Source: Bryobacterales bacterium (GTDB taxonomy: Bacteria; Acidobacteriota; Terriglobia; Bryobacterales; Bryobacteraceae). Taken from it: 14,784 nt of DNA. A program made the position numbers and the translations under genes. The notes beneath the pieces were generated by a model. That model was not told the origin of the DNA. It searched no databases and was given only the letters and a program-made list of their open reading frames with translations. Below, one piece after another: positions 1 to 8,542 of this stretch (position 1 is its first letter; each line of letters begins with the position of its first letter). The stretch covers positions 13,466-28,249 of the forward strand of contig PMEV01000230.1 of NCBI GenBank assembly GCA_003154855.1, read 5' to 3'.

Positions 1-17
1 GCGGCGGGGTAGGGAGC

Positions 18-3000
18 ATGAACGCGGGCGCGCCGTTTACGATCTGCGGCCAGACGAGAACGGATTGCCAGGCGCGGGGAATGTTCTCCCAGGACGGCAA
101 CGGGACCCAGACGAGGCGATTCGGCGGAATCGAGTTCGTGCCGGCGAGTACGGTGGTACGGAGCTACGGGGAAAAGGGGAGCCACGTTTCGGACCCTCTG
201 GACAACGAGGCGCAATACAACGACTATGTGCCGCTGATCTGCGGGACGGCGTGGTATTCGCCGCTGATCGTATTCACGAAGAACGACGGGAACCTGACCC
301 ACATGGAGGTGCTGTTGGGGATGGGCGAACTCCAGTCGGTGCTGATGGTGCTGGTGGACAACTACGTGATCCCGCAGGGCGTAGCCGGCACGAACATGAC
401 GGGAACCGGGTGGTTCAACGTGGTTACGATGGGGACGAGAAACGGCGCGTTCAACATGGACTTCACGGACAGCGGCGGCAATCCGCTGGGGGACCCGTAC
501 GGCAGCATGGCGGCGCTGTCGGTGGTGGTGCCAAATAAGATCAACAGCGGGACGTCGCTGCCGGCGATCCAGGTGCTGGTGGAGGGAATGAAGCTGCACC
601 AATGGGGGCCGGACGGCGCCTATTTGCAAGAGAGCTTCACGAACAACCCGGCCTGGGTGCTGCTGGACGTATTGCAGCGCTGCGGGTTTAGCCTGGACGA
701 TATCGACCTGGGGAGCTTCGGGCAAGCGGCGGCCTACTGCGCGGAGCCGATCACGGGGCTGGATCTGTTCGGGAACGCGGTGCAGATTCCGCGGTTCCAA
801 TGCAACCTGGCGCTACGCAGCCGGCGGAGCGCGGGGGACGTGGCGCGGGGGATTCGCAACGGCTCGCGGCTATTCCTGAGGTACGGGACGGGGGGCCATC
901 TGGAGCTGGGAGTGGAGAACACTCTGGCGCTGCAGCAGCCCACGCTGCCCTCGGGGAGCAACAGCACAGCGGCCTTGAACGGCGGATGGCCGAGCTACGA
1001 GTTCGGGGACGGGACGAACGGGTTCTCGGGGATTCTGAGGAAGTCGAACGGAGATCCGGCGATCCGGGTGTATTCGAAAAGCAACGCCGAGACGCCGAAC
1101 TGGGTGAGCGTGGAGTTCCAGGACGAGTTTAACGAGTACCAGCAGGATAGCTTGTCGCTCACGGACGCTGACGACGTGTCGTTGACCGGGCAGCAGGTCA
1201 GCCTGACGCTGCCGGTGCTGGGCATCCCGAATTTCAACCAGGCGGCCAGGATCGCGGATCTATACCTTGAAAAAGCGATCGACGGCAACACCTACGTGGA
1301 GTTCAGCACCAGCGTCCGTGGGGTGGGGCTCAGGCCGGGAGACATCATCACCGTAACTTACTTGAAGGAGGGATTCGAGCGCCAGCCGTTCCGCGTCATC
1401 AAGCTGACGCCGAGCGCGAATTACGGGACGGTGCTGGTTACGGCGCAGATCCACGACGACGAGTGGTACACGGACGGCACCACGCTCGTGAGTTCCGGGG
1501 CGCGGCGGCAGGCGGGGGCCGAAGGGGGAATCCCGCGGCCACTGGTAGGGACAGTTCTGGATAGCGACGGGAGAACGGACTTCGCCGTCACCGAACAGGC
1601 CACCCAGGAGACGGATGGAAGCACGAACCTGACGCTTGCGGCAGCGTTTGTGGTTCCGAGGCAACCGGCGATGACGGGGCTGGGAATCCCGATCGTGAGC
1701 CTGGCGGCGCAGACGAACACGGCGGGCGGCACTCTGGACGGCGACCAGACCTTCTACTACGCGGTGACGGCGGTGGACGCTAGCGGAGACGAGAGCGATC
1801 TTTCGTTTTTCGTGCGGGCCACGATCCCGCCGGGAACCAACACCAACCAGGTAACGCTGGCGGGACTGAGTTTCAGCGCGAATTCGACCGGGTTTAACGT
1901 GTACCGGGGACCGACGCCCCAGCAGTTGAGCCAGATCGCGGCGAACCAGGCGGTGTCGGCGACATACGCGGACGTGGGCGCGGCGGCGACTCTGGTGCAG
2001 CCGCCGGACGCCAACTACGATCACGCAAACTTCTACTGGCGACTGGAACTGCAGCCGGAGTACGCGGCGATCAGCAGTTCGAGCGACACGGTCGGGAATT
2101 CGACGCTGGGCATGGCGGCGAACAGCTACCAGGGCATGTTAGTCAGGATCACCCGAGGGACGGGTGCGGCACAGGAGCGCGCGATCGCCTCGAACGACGC
2201 CACCACGCTGACGGTGGAATCGGAGTGGGATGTGGTCCCGGACACGACGAGCTATTTCGCGATCGCCGAATCGGGATGGCACTTCGGGGCGGCGGCAAGC
2301 AGCAGCCCGGTGGAATTCGACATCCCGACGCGCGTGGGTGCGACGGTGCAAGTGTCCGGAAGGTCGGCGAACGCCCTGGACGAGGAGTGCTCCGAAGGGC
2401 TTTCGCCGCTGACCCGATGGAGGATCACGGCGCCGGGGTCGGGGCTGGATAGCGGCGTGCCGGGAACACCGACATTCGGACTGGCGCCGCTGATCGCGGG
2501 CTCGGTGGAGCTGACGACCATCGCGTTCAGCGATTTGACGAATACCAGCACGATCTCATCGGCGACGGTGACGCTGAGCTACTGGAACGAACTGGGGAGC
2601 CCTTCGCCGCTCAGTCTGAGCGGCGCGATCGGAGCCACCGACACTTTGATCGGGCTGACGCAGGCCGGAAGCGCGGCGGTAGGCGGGCTGGTGCAGATCG
2701 AATTGGAGATCGTGCAGGTGAGCGCGGTGGCGAACGGCGGTCTGGGATACACGGTGACGCGGGGCATGTCCGGGAGTACAGCCGTGGCGCACGGCGGCGG
2801 ACAGACGCCAGTGCCGGTGTACGACCTGGCCAGCAAGGTCTTCGTGGTGGCGTTCGCTCCCGACTTCTTCGGGAGCCCGGCGAGCGGAGACTTCTGTTAC
2901 CCAATCCTGCTGGCGGATGCGCGGATCGCATGCGCGCAGCTTTTCGTGACCAACGACCAAGGCAACAGCGCGGCAGGAACGGCCTGCTACACGAGGATGA

Positions 3001-3371
3001 TCGACGGGGGCCTGCGGACGTACGCCGGGGGGCAGTTCGCGATTCAGGTGGAGGGTTACCTGGCGATCCAGGCGAACGCGGCGCCACCCCTGATCGTGCA
3101 CGCGTCGCACGGGGTGCGGGCCATCTTCGCGGTGGTGAACGAAGCGCCGACGCAAGGGCCGGTGGAACTGGAGATCCAGAGAAACGGCACGACGTATTGC
3201 AGCTTGACGATTACCGGGGGTCCTCCGAATCCGCGGTACTCGAACGTGCAGGATGGCTTTGGCTTGGCTCCGCTGAGGGTGGGCGACCAGTTGAGCTTGA
3301 ACATCACCTCGGTCCCCCAGTCGGCGGACTCGACCCCGGGCCGGGACTTGACGGTGACGATCCAGATGTAG
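18..3371 (+). CDS. Phage tail tip / central fibre-like protein (J-like), possibly 5'-truncated by the window edge
   Basis: This is a very large (about 1117 aa) structural protein resembling the host-contact tip of a siphophage tail. Residues 8-43 hold a Cys10-x6-Cys17-xxR motif followed by RFGGIEFVP, resembling the C-terminal end of BR0599/DUF2163-type phage proteins. Residues about 258-300 and 391-488 resemble the tail-tip hub of lambda J-like proteins (RSAGDVARGIRNGSRLFL; an IHDDEWYTDG end). Residues about 555-650 look like a fibronectin type III module. Residues about 866-935 have the tail-repeat pattern ending TVTRGMSGSTAVAHG. The last 180 residues look beta-rich and could bind a receptor. 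The ATG at 18 follows GGGAG by only one base and the frame stays open to position 3, so the true start may lie left of the window. A TAG at 10-12 in another frame could end an upstream gene. Family assignment is by motif memory; the exact role is unproven. Confidence 0.72.
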   Translation: MNAGAPFTICGQTRTDCQARGMFSQDGNGTQTRRFGGIEFVPASTVVRSYGEKGSHVSDPLDNEAQYNDYVPLICGTAWYSPLIVFTKNDGNLTHMEVLLGMGELQSVLMVLVDNYVIPQGVAGTNMTGTGWFNVVTMGTRNGAFNMDFTDSGGNPLGDPYGSMAALSVVVPNKINSGTSLPAIQVLVEGMKLHQWGPDGAYLQESFTNNPAWVLLDVLQRCGFSLDDIDLGSFGQAAAYCAEPITGLDLFGNAVQIPRFQCNLALRSRRSAGDVARGIRNGSRLFLRYGTGGHLELGVENTLALQQPTLPSGSNSTAALNGGWPSYEFGDGTNGFSGILRKSNGDPAIRVYSKSNAETPNWVSVEFQDEFNEYQQDSLSLTDADDVSLTGQQVSLTLPVLGIPNFNQAARIADLYLEKAIDGNTYVEFSTSVRGVGLRPGDIITVTYLKEGFERQPFRVIKLTPSANYGTVLVTAQIHDDEWYTDGTTLVSSGARRQAGAEGGIPRPLVGTVLDSDGRTDFAVTEQATQETDGSTNLTLAAAFVVPRQPAMTGLGIPIVSLAAQTNTAGGTLDGDQTFYYAVTAVDASGDESDLSFFVRATIPPGTNTNQVTLAGLSFSANSTGFNVYRGPTPQQLSQIAANQAVSATYADVGAAATLVQPPDANYDHANFYWRLELQPEYAAISSSSDTVGNSTLGMAANSYQGMLVRITRGTGAAQERAIASNDATTLTVESEWDVVPDTTSYFAIAESGWHFGAAASSSPVEFDIPTRVGATVQVSGRSANALDEECSEGLSPLTRWRITAPGSGLDSGVPGTPTFGLAPLIAGSVELTTIAFSDLTNTSTISSATVTLSYWNELGSPSPLSLSGAIGATDTLIGLTQAGSAAVGGLVQIELEIVQVSAVANGGLGYTVTRGMSGSTAVAHGGGQTPVPVYDLASKVFVVAFAPDFFGSPASGDFCYPILLADARIACAQLFVTNDQGNSAAGTACYTRMIDGGLRTYAGGQFAIQVEGYLAIQANAAPPLIVHASHGVRAIFAVVNEAPTQGPVELEIQRNGTTYCSLTITGGPPNPRYSNVQDGFGLAPLRVGDQLSLNITSVPQSADSTPGRDLTVTIQM

Positions 3372-3420
3372 AGGCTGGTGGCGCAGCGGAGGGGAACAGC
3401 ACTCCTAGCGCGGGGGGAGA

Positions 3421-6114
3421 ATGACAGACAGTATCGAGAAACTGCGGCCGGACCGCGACCTGCAGTGCTACTTCCAGCAGCCGTCGTCGATCGCCGCACT
3501 AAGTGGGGCCAGCGAGAGCGGGTTTACGGTTTCGGGGTCGTGGCGGTTACAGTCCGACTGGGCGGTGGTGGAATGGAGCCGCGACAACGTGTTCGAGCAT
3601 CCCGCCTTCCGCAACCTGCCGGACGGCGACTTGAGCGGCCTGACGCTCAGCTACGAAGAAACCCGCACCAATTGCATTCCGATGGACTCGGACCTGTTTT
3701 GGGCGGTGGAGTGGCCATTCCTGCGAGTATGGCTGGAAGGCGATACCGATCCGCACCTGGTGAGACTGAGCGACTACGCGACGCCGATCGGGGGCAGCGG
3801 GGTGCCCGCGACCGCGATGCTCGAGCTGGGGGGAACGCCGACCGCGGGGGACTATATCGGCGCCGCCTGGCAGGACGAACAATACAACTACCTCGTGGCA
3901 GGCGCGGATACGCTGGCGACGGCGGTCGCGGCGCTGGCCGCGATTATCAACGACCCGAATGTGGGGTCGACCACGGTGCAGGCGTCGGCCGTGGGAGCGC
4001 AGATCACGCTTACGAGCACGATCCCGGGGGCGAACTGGAACCGAATCGGAGTGTACGGCTACGTCTCCGGCGCGCGCACGGAACAATGGCAGCCGTGGTA
4101 CGCGACGTTCAGCGGCGGTGTTAGCCCGAGTCAGTGGCGAGTGGATCTGGACTTCGGGAGCCTCACCGATAAAGACCAGAACTCAATCACCATGACCGCG
4201 GTGCGGAAAATGCGGTGGACTTACGCAGCGGACCTGCAGGCGGGCGCGTTCCAAAGGAGCGAGTTTCAGGTCCAGGTGAGCAACTGGGCGATAACCGGAA
4301 CCAACCGCGCGTACAGCGTGGCCGGGCCGGAGAGCGTCAGAATAGAAGATACGGAAGTCGCCTACACGGGCACCTGGACTGAAGAAGCGGGGAATTACTC
4401 CGGCGGCACGGTTCACTCGACCAGTACGACCAATTCGGGGCTAAGCTGCGCGTATCGGGCGACAGTCGTGCATACACTGTACTTGGGGGTCTTGAGGACC
4501 CAGAATAGCGGCCAGATCTCGATCGTGGTGGATGGCGGCACGGCGGTCACGAAAAGCCTGGCTATCGACGATGACGACGTGCTGGTGCGGATGGCATTGG
4601 GCGCCTTTGGGGCGGGCGATCACACGGTCTCGATCACTCTGAGTGAGCCGGAGGGCAGCGAGTTCCATTTCGACTTTCTGGAGATGGCGGCGCCATCGGC
4701 GGAGCTGCCGGTGATCGACGCGGACCAGACACTGACGCTGGCGACCGACTGGGACACTTACCACTCGCTGTGCCTGGCGCCGGAGCGAACGGCGTGGATG
4801 ATTTATGCGCTGGGGTTCCACGGCCGGCAGAATCACTATGCGGGGGCGTTGTGGTTCTTCGAGATGGCGCTGGCGGGGCAGCGGTACGCGTCGGGGACGG
4901 TGGAGTTCAGCGGCACGCCGACATTCGCCTACGGCATGAGCACCACGGTAACCGTTGGAACGCTGGCGATCACGCACGTCCACTACATCGGGGACACAGC
5001 GGAAACGGTGGCGAAAGCCTTCGAACAGGAGATCAACAGCGGATACCTGCAGTACTGGGCGCTGGCGCAAGGGGATCTGCTCACGATTTACTCGCGGGAC
5101 TTGATCGGCGCGGGAACCCAGACCGTCCTGACGGCGACCAGCACCTGCGCAGACTTCCATCCGCAGGCTAGCGGTGCGACTCTGGCGGGCGGAAGCGACG
5201 GCGCCTGGGTGACAGATCTGGCGGCAACGCCGCGGCTGAACCGGGCGGCGCGCGACTGGAACCGAGCCTTCTTCACGGCGCTGAAGGGGTACGGCATCGA
5301 TGCGACCGCAGCGCTCAGCATGGAATTGCAGTTCGGAGACCCTTCGGTCGCGGCGGGCATCGCGCAGAGGTGCCCGGCAGGGGACCCGGTTCTGGTGAAC
5401 ACCCCGGCGCTACAGACGAACTTCTCGCCGGCCAGCATCGCGTTCTGGGAAGTGGCCTACCTCGACTTGGCGCAGACCATGCAAGACGCGGGATTGCAGC
5501 CGTTCCTGCAGTTCGGCGAGGTGCAGTGGTGGTACTTTCGGGACTCGCGGTCGGGGATGCCATATTACGACGAGTTCACGTTGGGCGCGTTCCAGGCGCA
5601 ACACGGGCGCGCGATGGACACCATCACCGACGAAAACGCAGCGGTCTCGTCATGCCCGGACGAGGTGGCGTTTCTACCCACGCTGGTAGGCAACTTCACG
5701 GATCAGGTGATTAGCTACGTGCGGCAATCGTTTCCGAACTGCCGGTTCGAAGTGCTGTATCCTCTGGACGTCAACGCCACCCCGCTCGACCTGGCCGTCA
5801 ACTACCCGGGCGCGGCCTGGACGCCGCAAGCGCTGGATGGCCTGAAGACGGAGAGCTTTGGCTACACCAGCGGCCGGGACTTGGACAAGTGCCTGACTTC
5901 GATTCTGCTGCCACAAAGCCGCGGCTTCGCTCCCCATCAAAGTGCGCACTTGATTGGGATCAGCGATCCGGTCGCTCCCTGGCTGAAGGAGCTGGGGCTG
6001 GCCAAGGCGGCGGGAGTGGAGTCGATAGTGCTATTCGCGCTGGACCAATTCTGCCTCATCGGATACGCCGCGCCACTGCCGGGCAGTTCGCGATGGAGCG
6101 GGTTCCAGGGGTAG
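3421..6114 (+). CDS. Phage-tail-like protein with duplicated beta module and C-terminal TIM-barrel-like domain (non-contractile tail sheath type)
   Basis: This 897-aa protein lies 49 bases downstream of the tail-tip-like gene. Its ATG is preceded by a strong GGGGGAGA Shine-Dalgarno. Residues 1-137 form an N-terminal domain rich in aromatic residues. Residues 138-239 and 498-596 are two copies of one module: both begin GTPT and carry a DT-x-A helix, an IN, and a GG...W end. Residues 301-430 look like a jelly-roll carbohydrate-binding module. Residues about 597-897 resemble a TIM-barrel domain with LQFGEVQWWYF at about 697, LKTESFGY at about 808 and ESIVLFALDQFCLIGY near the end. Glu700 and Glu811 sit at strand-end positions typical of glycosidase acid/base and nucleophile pairs. 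Such barrels are also found as structural parts of tail sheath proteins, so enzymatic activity is uncertain. Same strand and spacing suggest co-transcription with the upstream gene. Confidence 0.72.
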   Translation: MTDSIEKLRPDRDLQCYFQQPSSIAALSGASESGFTVSGSWRLQSDWAVVEWSRDNVFEHPAFRNLPDGDLSGLTLSYEETRTNCIPMDSDLFWAVEWPFLRVWLEGDTDPHLVRLSDYATPIGGSGVPATAMLELGGTPTAGDYIGAAWQDEQYNYLVAGADTLATAVAALAAIINDPNVGSTTVQASAVGAQITLTSTIPGANWNRIGVYGYVSGARTEQWQPWYATFSGGVSPSQWRVDLDFGSLTDKDQNSITMTAVRKMRWTYAADLQAGAFQRSEFQVQVSNWAITGTNRAYSVAGPESVRIEDTEVAYTGTWTEEAGNYSGGTVHSTSTTNSGLSCAYRATVVHTLYLGVLRTQNSGQISIVVDGGTAVTKSLAIDDDDVLVRMALGAFGAGDHTVSITLSEPEGSEFHFDFLEMAAPSAELPVIDADQTLTLATDWDTYHSLCLAPERTAWMIYALGFHGRQNHYAGALWFFEMALAGQRYASGTVEFSGTPTFAYGMSTTVTVGTLAITHVHYIGDTAETVAKAFEQEINSGYLQYWALAQGDLLTIYSRDLIGAGTQTVLTATSTCADFHPQASGATLAGGSDGAWVTDLAATPRLNRAARDWNRAFFTALKGYGIDATAALSMELQFGDPSVAAGIAQRCPAGDPVLVNTPALQTNFSPASIAFWEVAYLDLAQTMQDAGLQPFLQFGEVQWWYFRDSRSGMPYYDEFTLGAFQAQHGRAMDTITDENAAVSSCPDEVAFLPTLVGNFTDQVISYVRQSFPNCRFEVLYPLDVNATPLDLAVNYPGAAWTPQALDGLKTESFGYTSGRDLDKCLTSILLPQSRGFAPHQSAHLIGISDPVAPWLKELGLAKAAGVESIVLFALDQFCLIGYAAPLPGSSRWSGFQG

Positions 6115-6176
6115 GGCTTCGACGCAGGATAGCCCCAAGTCAATTTCGTAGCGCTTGGCCGGCTACCCTGGAGGAG
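6115..6176. other. Convergent intergenic spacer with small inverted repeats
   Basis: This spacer lies between the tail-like gene and the REP-like element. It contains GGGCT...AGCCC (about 6114-6136) and GTAGC...GGCTAC (about 6149-6166), both short, weak hairpins that might add to transcription termination after the tail gene. The 13-mer at 6120-6132 recurs with one mismatch at 9188-9200 in the other convergent gap. No gene was recognised here. Confidence 0.4.
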
Positions 6177-6224
6177 AACACCGGCGGCAAGACCGCCGGC
6201 GCTACCTGGCACGACGGCGTGCGG
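6177..6224. repeat. REP-like palindromic repeat, copy 1
   Basis: A perfect 7-bp inverted repeat (CCGGCGG, 5-nt loop, CCGCCGG) at 6181-6199 is followed by GCTACC and then ACGACGGCGTGCGG. A nearly identical element of about 44 bp lies at 9217-9263. It sits between two convergent genes that end at 6114 (+) and 6241 (-). It could therefore serve as a bidirectional terminator-like hairpin or a REP-type mobile palindrome. No T-tract follows the stem, so classical Rho-independent termination is doubtful. Confidence 0.7.
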
Positions 6225-6240
6225 CGATTGCCCGGGAGCG

Positions 6241-7182
6241 CTAACCGGCTAGTACTTCCGGCCGGGCGGGCACCAGTCCGTTCCACTCGACGCGATTGCG
6301 GCCCAGGGCTTTGGCGTGATAGAGGGCTTCATCGGCGGCGTGGATAAGCATCTCGGGGGTGGGTGGGACTCCCCGGGACCAGGCGGTCACTCCGAGACTT
6401 ATGCTGGCACGAACGCTGCCCTCCGGGAAGTCGATGGTTTCGGCGCAAAGCGTCTCCCGAAGCCGATCGGCCAAGTGCAGGGCGCTGGAGTCGGTGGACC
6501 CCGGCAAAACGACCAGGAACTCCTCGCCGCCGTAGCGGCCCACCGCGTCGTAGCTGCGCAAGGAAGCCTGCATGCGGCGCGCCGCTTCCCGGAGCACCGT
6601 GTCGCCGGCCATATGGCCGTAGGTATCGTTGACCCTCTTGAAATGGTCCAAATCCACCATGACCACGCCCAATCCGGTTTCCTCCCGGATGGCCCGGTTC
6701 AATTCGCGGGTCAGGATGTCCAGGATGGCGTAACGGTTCCAGAGGCAGGTGAGCGGATCGTGGGTAGCCTGCACGCGCAAGGCCTCCCGAGCGGCCAGCA
6801 GTTCGGTCTGAAGATCGAGGATCCGGCGGCCGGCGCGCAGGCGGACTTTCAGCTCCTGGGCGTCGAAGGGTTTGGTGATGTAGTCGTCGGCGCCGGACTC
6901 CATGCCCTCGACCAGGTCCTGTTTTTCGGTCTTGGCGGTGAGGAGAAGAATGTAGGTATACGGCTCCCGGGCGCGGTCGCGCACCTGGGCGCAGACCATG
7001 GGACCGGTCAAGCCCGGCATCATCCAGTCCAGGATGACCAATTGCGGTGCGTCGTCCTGCTCGAGGAGACGCCAGGCTTCCGTGCCGTCGCAGGCAGCCA
7101 CCACCTCGTAGTGCCACATTTCGAGCATCTTGGCTAGAAAGCGGCGTGAGACAACGTCGTCGTCGGCTATCAGGATCTGCAT
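6241..7182 (-). CDS. Response regulator with REC and GGDEF domains (PleD-like diguanylate cyclase)
   Basis: This is a cytoplasmic two-component output protein that should make cyclic di-GMP from two GTP when phosphorylated. Numbered from the ATG at 7182, residues 1-120 are a receiver domain: acidic triad D7-D9, phospho-acceptor D52 in LVILDWMMPG, a Thr in LLLTAK and a Lys in YITKPFD. A short helical linker leads to a GGDEF domain with an intact GGEEF active site at 218-222. The inhibitory I-site RSYD lies five residues before it, exactly as in PleD. No EAL domain is present. The frame also allows an ATG at 7212, adding ten residues. The 7182 start puts MQILIADDD at the usual receiver N terminus and is preferred, although neither start has a strong Shine-Dalgarno. 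No histidine kinase is adjacent, so this is an orphan regulator divergent from the amidotransferase gene. Confidence 0.92.
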   Translation of the reverse strand: MQILIADDDVVSRRFLAKMLEMWHYEVVAACDGTEAWRLLEQDDAPQLVILDWMMPGLTGPMVCAQVRDRAREPYTYILLLTAKTEKQDLVEGMESGADDYITKPFDAQELKVRLRAGRRILDLQTELLAAREALRVQATHDPLTCLWNRYAILDILTRELNRAIREETGLGVVMVDLDHFKRVNDTYGHMAGDTVLREAARRMQASLRSYDAVGRYGGEEFLVVLPGSTDSSALHLADRLRETLCAETIDFPEGSVRASISLGVTAWSRGVPPTPEMLIHAADEALYHAKALGRNRVEWNGLVPARPEVLAG

Positions 7183-7265
7183 GAGACGCGCCCGTGGCTC
7201 TTCAAAGGTCATATCGGCGGGAAGGCGGCAGATCGTTAGTTTCCGGGCGACTGGTATGCTGAGAT

Positions 7266-7964
7266 ATGCACGTGCTGGCCTTCCGTCATGTCCCCGGCGA
7301 GCATGTGGGCCTGATCGGGGCGATTCTGGACGAGCGGGGCATTGCCTGGCGTTACGCCGACAGGTTCGGCCAGCCGGCTGCCTCCCCAGAGTGGGAATCC
7401 GCCACGGCGCTCATCTTCCTGGGTGGGCCAATGTCCGCCAACGACGACCTGCCGTTCCTGCAGGAGGAGCTACGGATCATCGAGCGTGCGGTGGCGGTTG
7501 GGAAGCCGGTGCTGGGCATCTGTCTGGGGGCGCAGTTGGTGGCGAAGGCGCTGGGCGCGCGGGTCTACCGCAACACCGTGAAGGAAATCGGCTGGGCGCC
7601 GGTATCCTGGCGGGAGGCGGCGCACGCCGACTCTCTGTTCCAGGGCCTTAGGGACCCGGAGATCCTGTTCCATTGGCACGGCGAGACGTTCGATTTGGCC
7701 GCGGGCGCCGTTTGGCTGGCGTCCTCGGAGGCCTGCCCGCACCAAGCCTTCCAGAGCGGCAGCGCCTACGGCCTGCAGTTCCATCTGGAGGTGACCCCGG
7801 AAATGATCTCGGCCTGGTGCGAGGAAGACGCCAATTCGGGGGACATGCGCGAGCTGGCGGCGCCGATCGACCCCTATGCCAACTCGGCCCGGCTCGAGGA
7901 ACTCGCCAGGCTGGTTTTCGGCCGGTGGGCGAATGGGCTGCCGGGCGCACCTCACAGAAGTTAA
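7266..7964 (+). CDS. Class I glutamine amidotransferase (GMP synthase-like GATase1 domain)
   Basis: This 232-aa stand-alone triad glutamine amidotransferase would hydrolyse glutamine to release ammonia, or act as a related C-N hydrolase. The nucleophile elbow GICLGAQ has Cys86. The catalytic His173 and Glu175 are in GLQFHLEVTPE. The oxyanion region FLGGPMSAND (51-60) is also typical. The length fits single-domain members of the family that lack a synthetase partner; no synthetase is encoded nearby, so the acceptor is unknown. It is transcribed divergently from the GGDEF gene with a short gap. The Shine-Dalgarno before the ATG is weak. A TATGCT hexamer at 7255-7260 lies so close to the ATG that a leaderless mRNA is possible, but there is no good -35. 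Confidence 0.88.
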   Translation: MHVLAFRHVPGEHVGLIGAILDERGIAWRYADRFGQPAASPEWESATALIFLGGPMSANDDLPFLQEELRIIERAVAVGKPVLGICLGAQLVAKALGARVYRNTVKEIGWAPVSWREAAHADSLFQGLRDPEILFHWHGETFDLAAGAVWLASSEACPHQAFQSGSAYGLQFHLEVTPEMISAWCEEDANSGDMRELAAPIDPYANSARLEELARLVFGRWANGLPGAPHRS

Positions 7965-7979
7965 TTTCAGAGTACCCCC

Positions 7980-8008
7980 TTGCCAAGAGGCGGTGCAGAT
8001 TCTAAGAT
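7980..8008 (+). promoter_or_regulatory. Sigma70-type promoter for the rrf2-clpP unit
   Basis: The hexamer TTGCCA (7980-7985, 5 of 6 to the -35 consensus) is separated by exactly 17 bases from TAAGAT (8003-8008, 4 of 6 to the -10 consensus). It lies just after the amidotransferase stop and about 38 bases before the regulator ATG. Rrf2 proteins often regulate their own promoters, so this is also where an operator would be expected, but no clear palindrome was seen. Confidence 0.6.
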
Positions 8009-8045
8009 AAAGGAGTATTCATCTGCGTGTCTGGAGGGGAACGTG

Positions 8046-8513
8046 ATGATCTACTCGCGATCCACGGAGTACGCCATCCGTGCGTTTGTGAACCTGGCTC
8101 AGGTTCCGGAAGGCAAGTATGTCATGGTGAAGCAGATCGCCGCGCAGGAGGGCATTCCGGCGCACTTCCTGGCGAAGATTCTGCAACAACTGGCGCGCCA
8201 GGGCCTGCTGCGGTCGAGCAAGGGGCCGACCGGCGGATTCATGCTGCGCACCTCGCCGAAAGAGATCACGCTGGTCCAATTGAGGGAGGCGCTGGACGGC
8301 CTCAACGACTTCCAGAAGTGCGCGAGCGGCCTGGCGGAGTGCACCAACGACTCGGCATGCTCGATGCACGACTCCTGGACGGTGCTGCGTTCGCGTATCA
8401 TGGATTACTTGGAGCAGACGACCATCGCGGACCTGGCCTCGGCGCTGGAGTTGAAGCGGCGGGCGCTGGATAAACCGCGCAAAGCGAAGAAGGCCGCTGC
8501 CGCCAAGAAGTAG
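8046..8513 (+). CDS. Rrf2-family transcriptional regulator with three-cysteine (Fe-S type) motif
   Basis: This 155-aa winged-helix regulator starts at the ATG at 8046, which follows the Shine-Dalgarno GGAGGGGA. The same frame opens earlier at 7980 but would add 22 residues that run over the promoter. Residues 1-70 carry the typical Rrf2 start (MIYSRSTEYAIRAFVNLA), the recognition helix region HFLAKILQQLARQGLL and the wing KGPTGGFML. Cys92, Cys99 and Cys105 (C-x6-C-x5-C) lie where IscR/NsrR-type members bind an iron-sulfur cluster, so it may sense iron-sulfur status, nitric oxide or oxidative stress. The C terminus is an unusual Lys/Ala-rich basic tail (about the last 15 residues). It lies 29 bases before clpP on the same strand and is probably co-transcribed with it; the target genes are otherwise unknown. 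Confidence 0.9.
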   Translation: MIYSRSTEYAIRAFVNLAQVPEGKYVMVKQIAAQEGIPAHFLAKILQQLARQGLLRSSKGPTGGFMLRTSPKEITLVQLREALDGLNDFQKCASGLAECTNDSACSMHDSWTVLRSRIMDYLEQTTIADLASALELKRRALDKPRKAKKAAAAKK

Positions 8514-8542
8514 CCCGCCCTGGGCTTGGAGAGGAGCACCGA

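Noticed and set aside
1..12. End of an upstream gene in frame 1 (TAG at 10-12)
   Set aside because: Only three codons are visible, too little to support a gene call.
1260..2024. A 254-codon open frame antisense to the tail-tip gene
   Set aside because: Arg/His/Val-rich shadow translation with no recognisable domain; the sense strand has clear tail-protein features.
6181..6199. The GC-rich hairpin as a classical Rho-independent terminator
   Set aside because: No run of T follows on either strand; it is better described as a REP-like palindrome.
6316..7137. A 273-codon open frame antisense to the REC-GGDEF gene
   Set aside because: The opposite strand has complete REC and GGDEF motifs; this frame has no family features.
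7255..7260. TATGCT as a -10 element for a leaderless amidotransferase transcript
   Set aside because: No acceptable -35 at the proper distance; a single hexamer is not enough to call a promoter.
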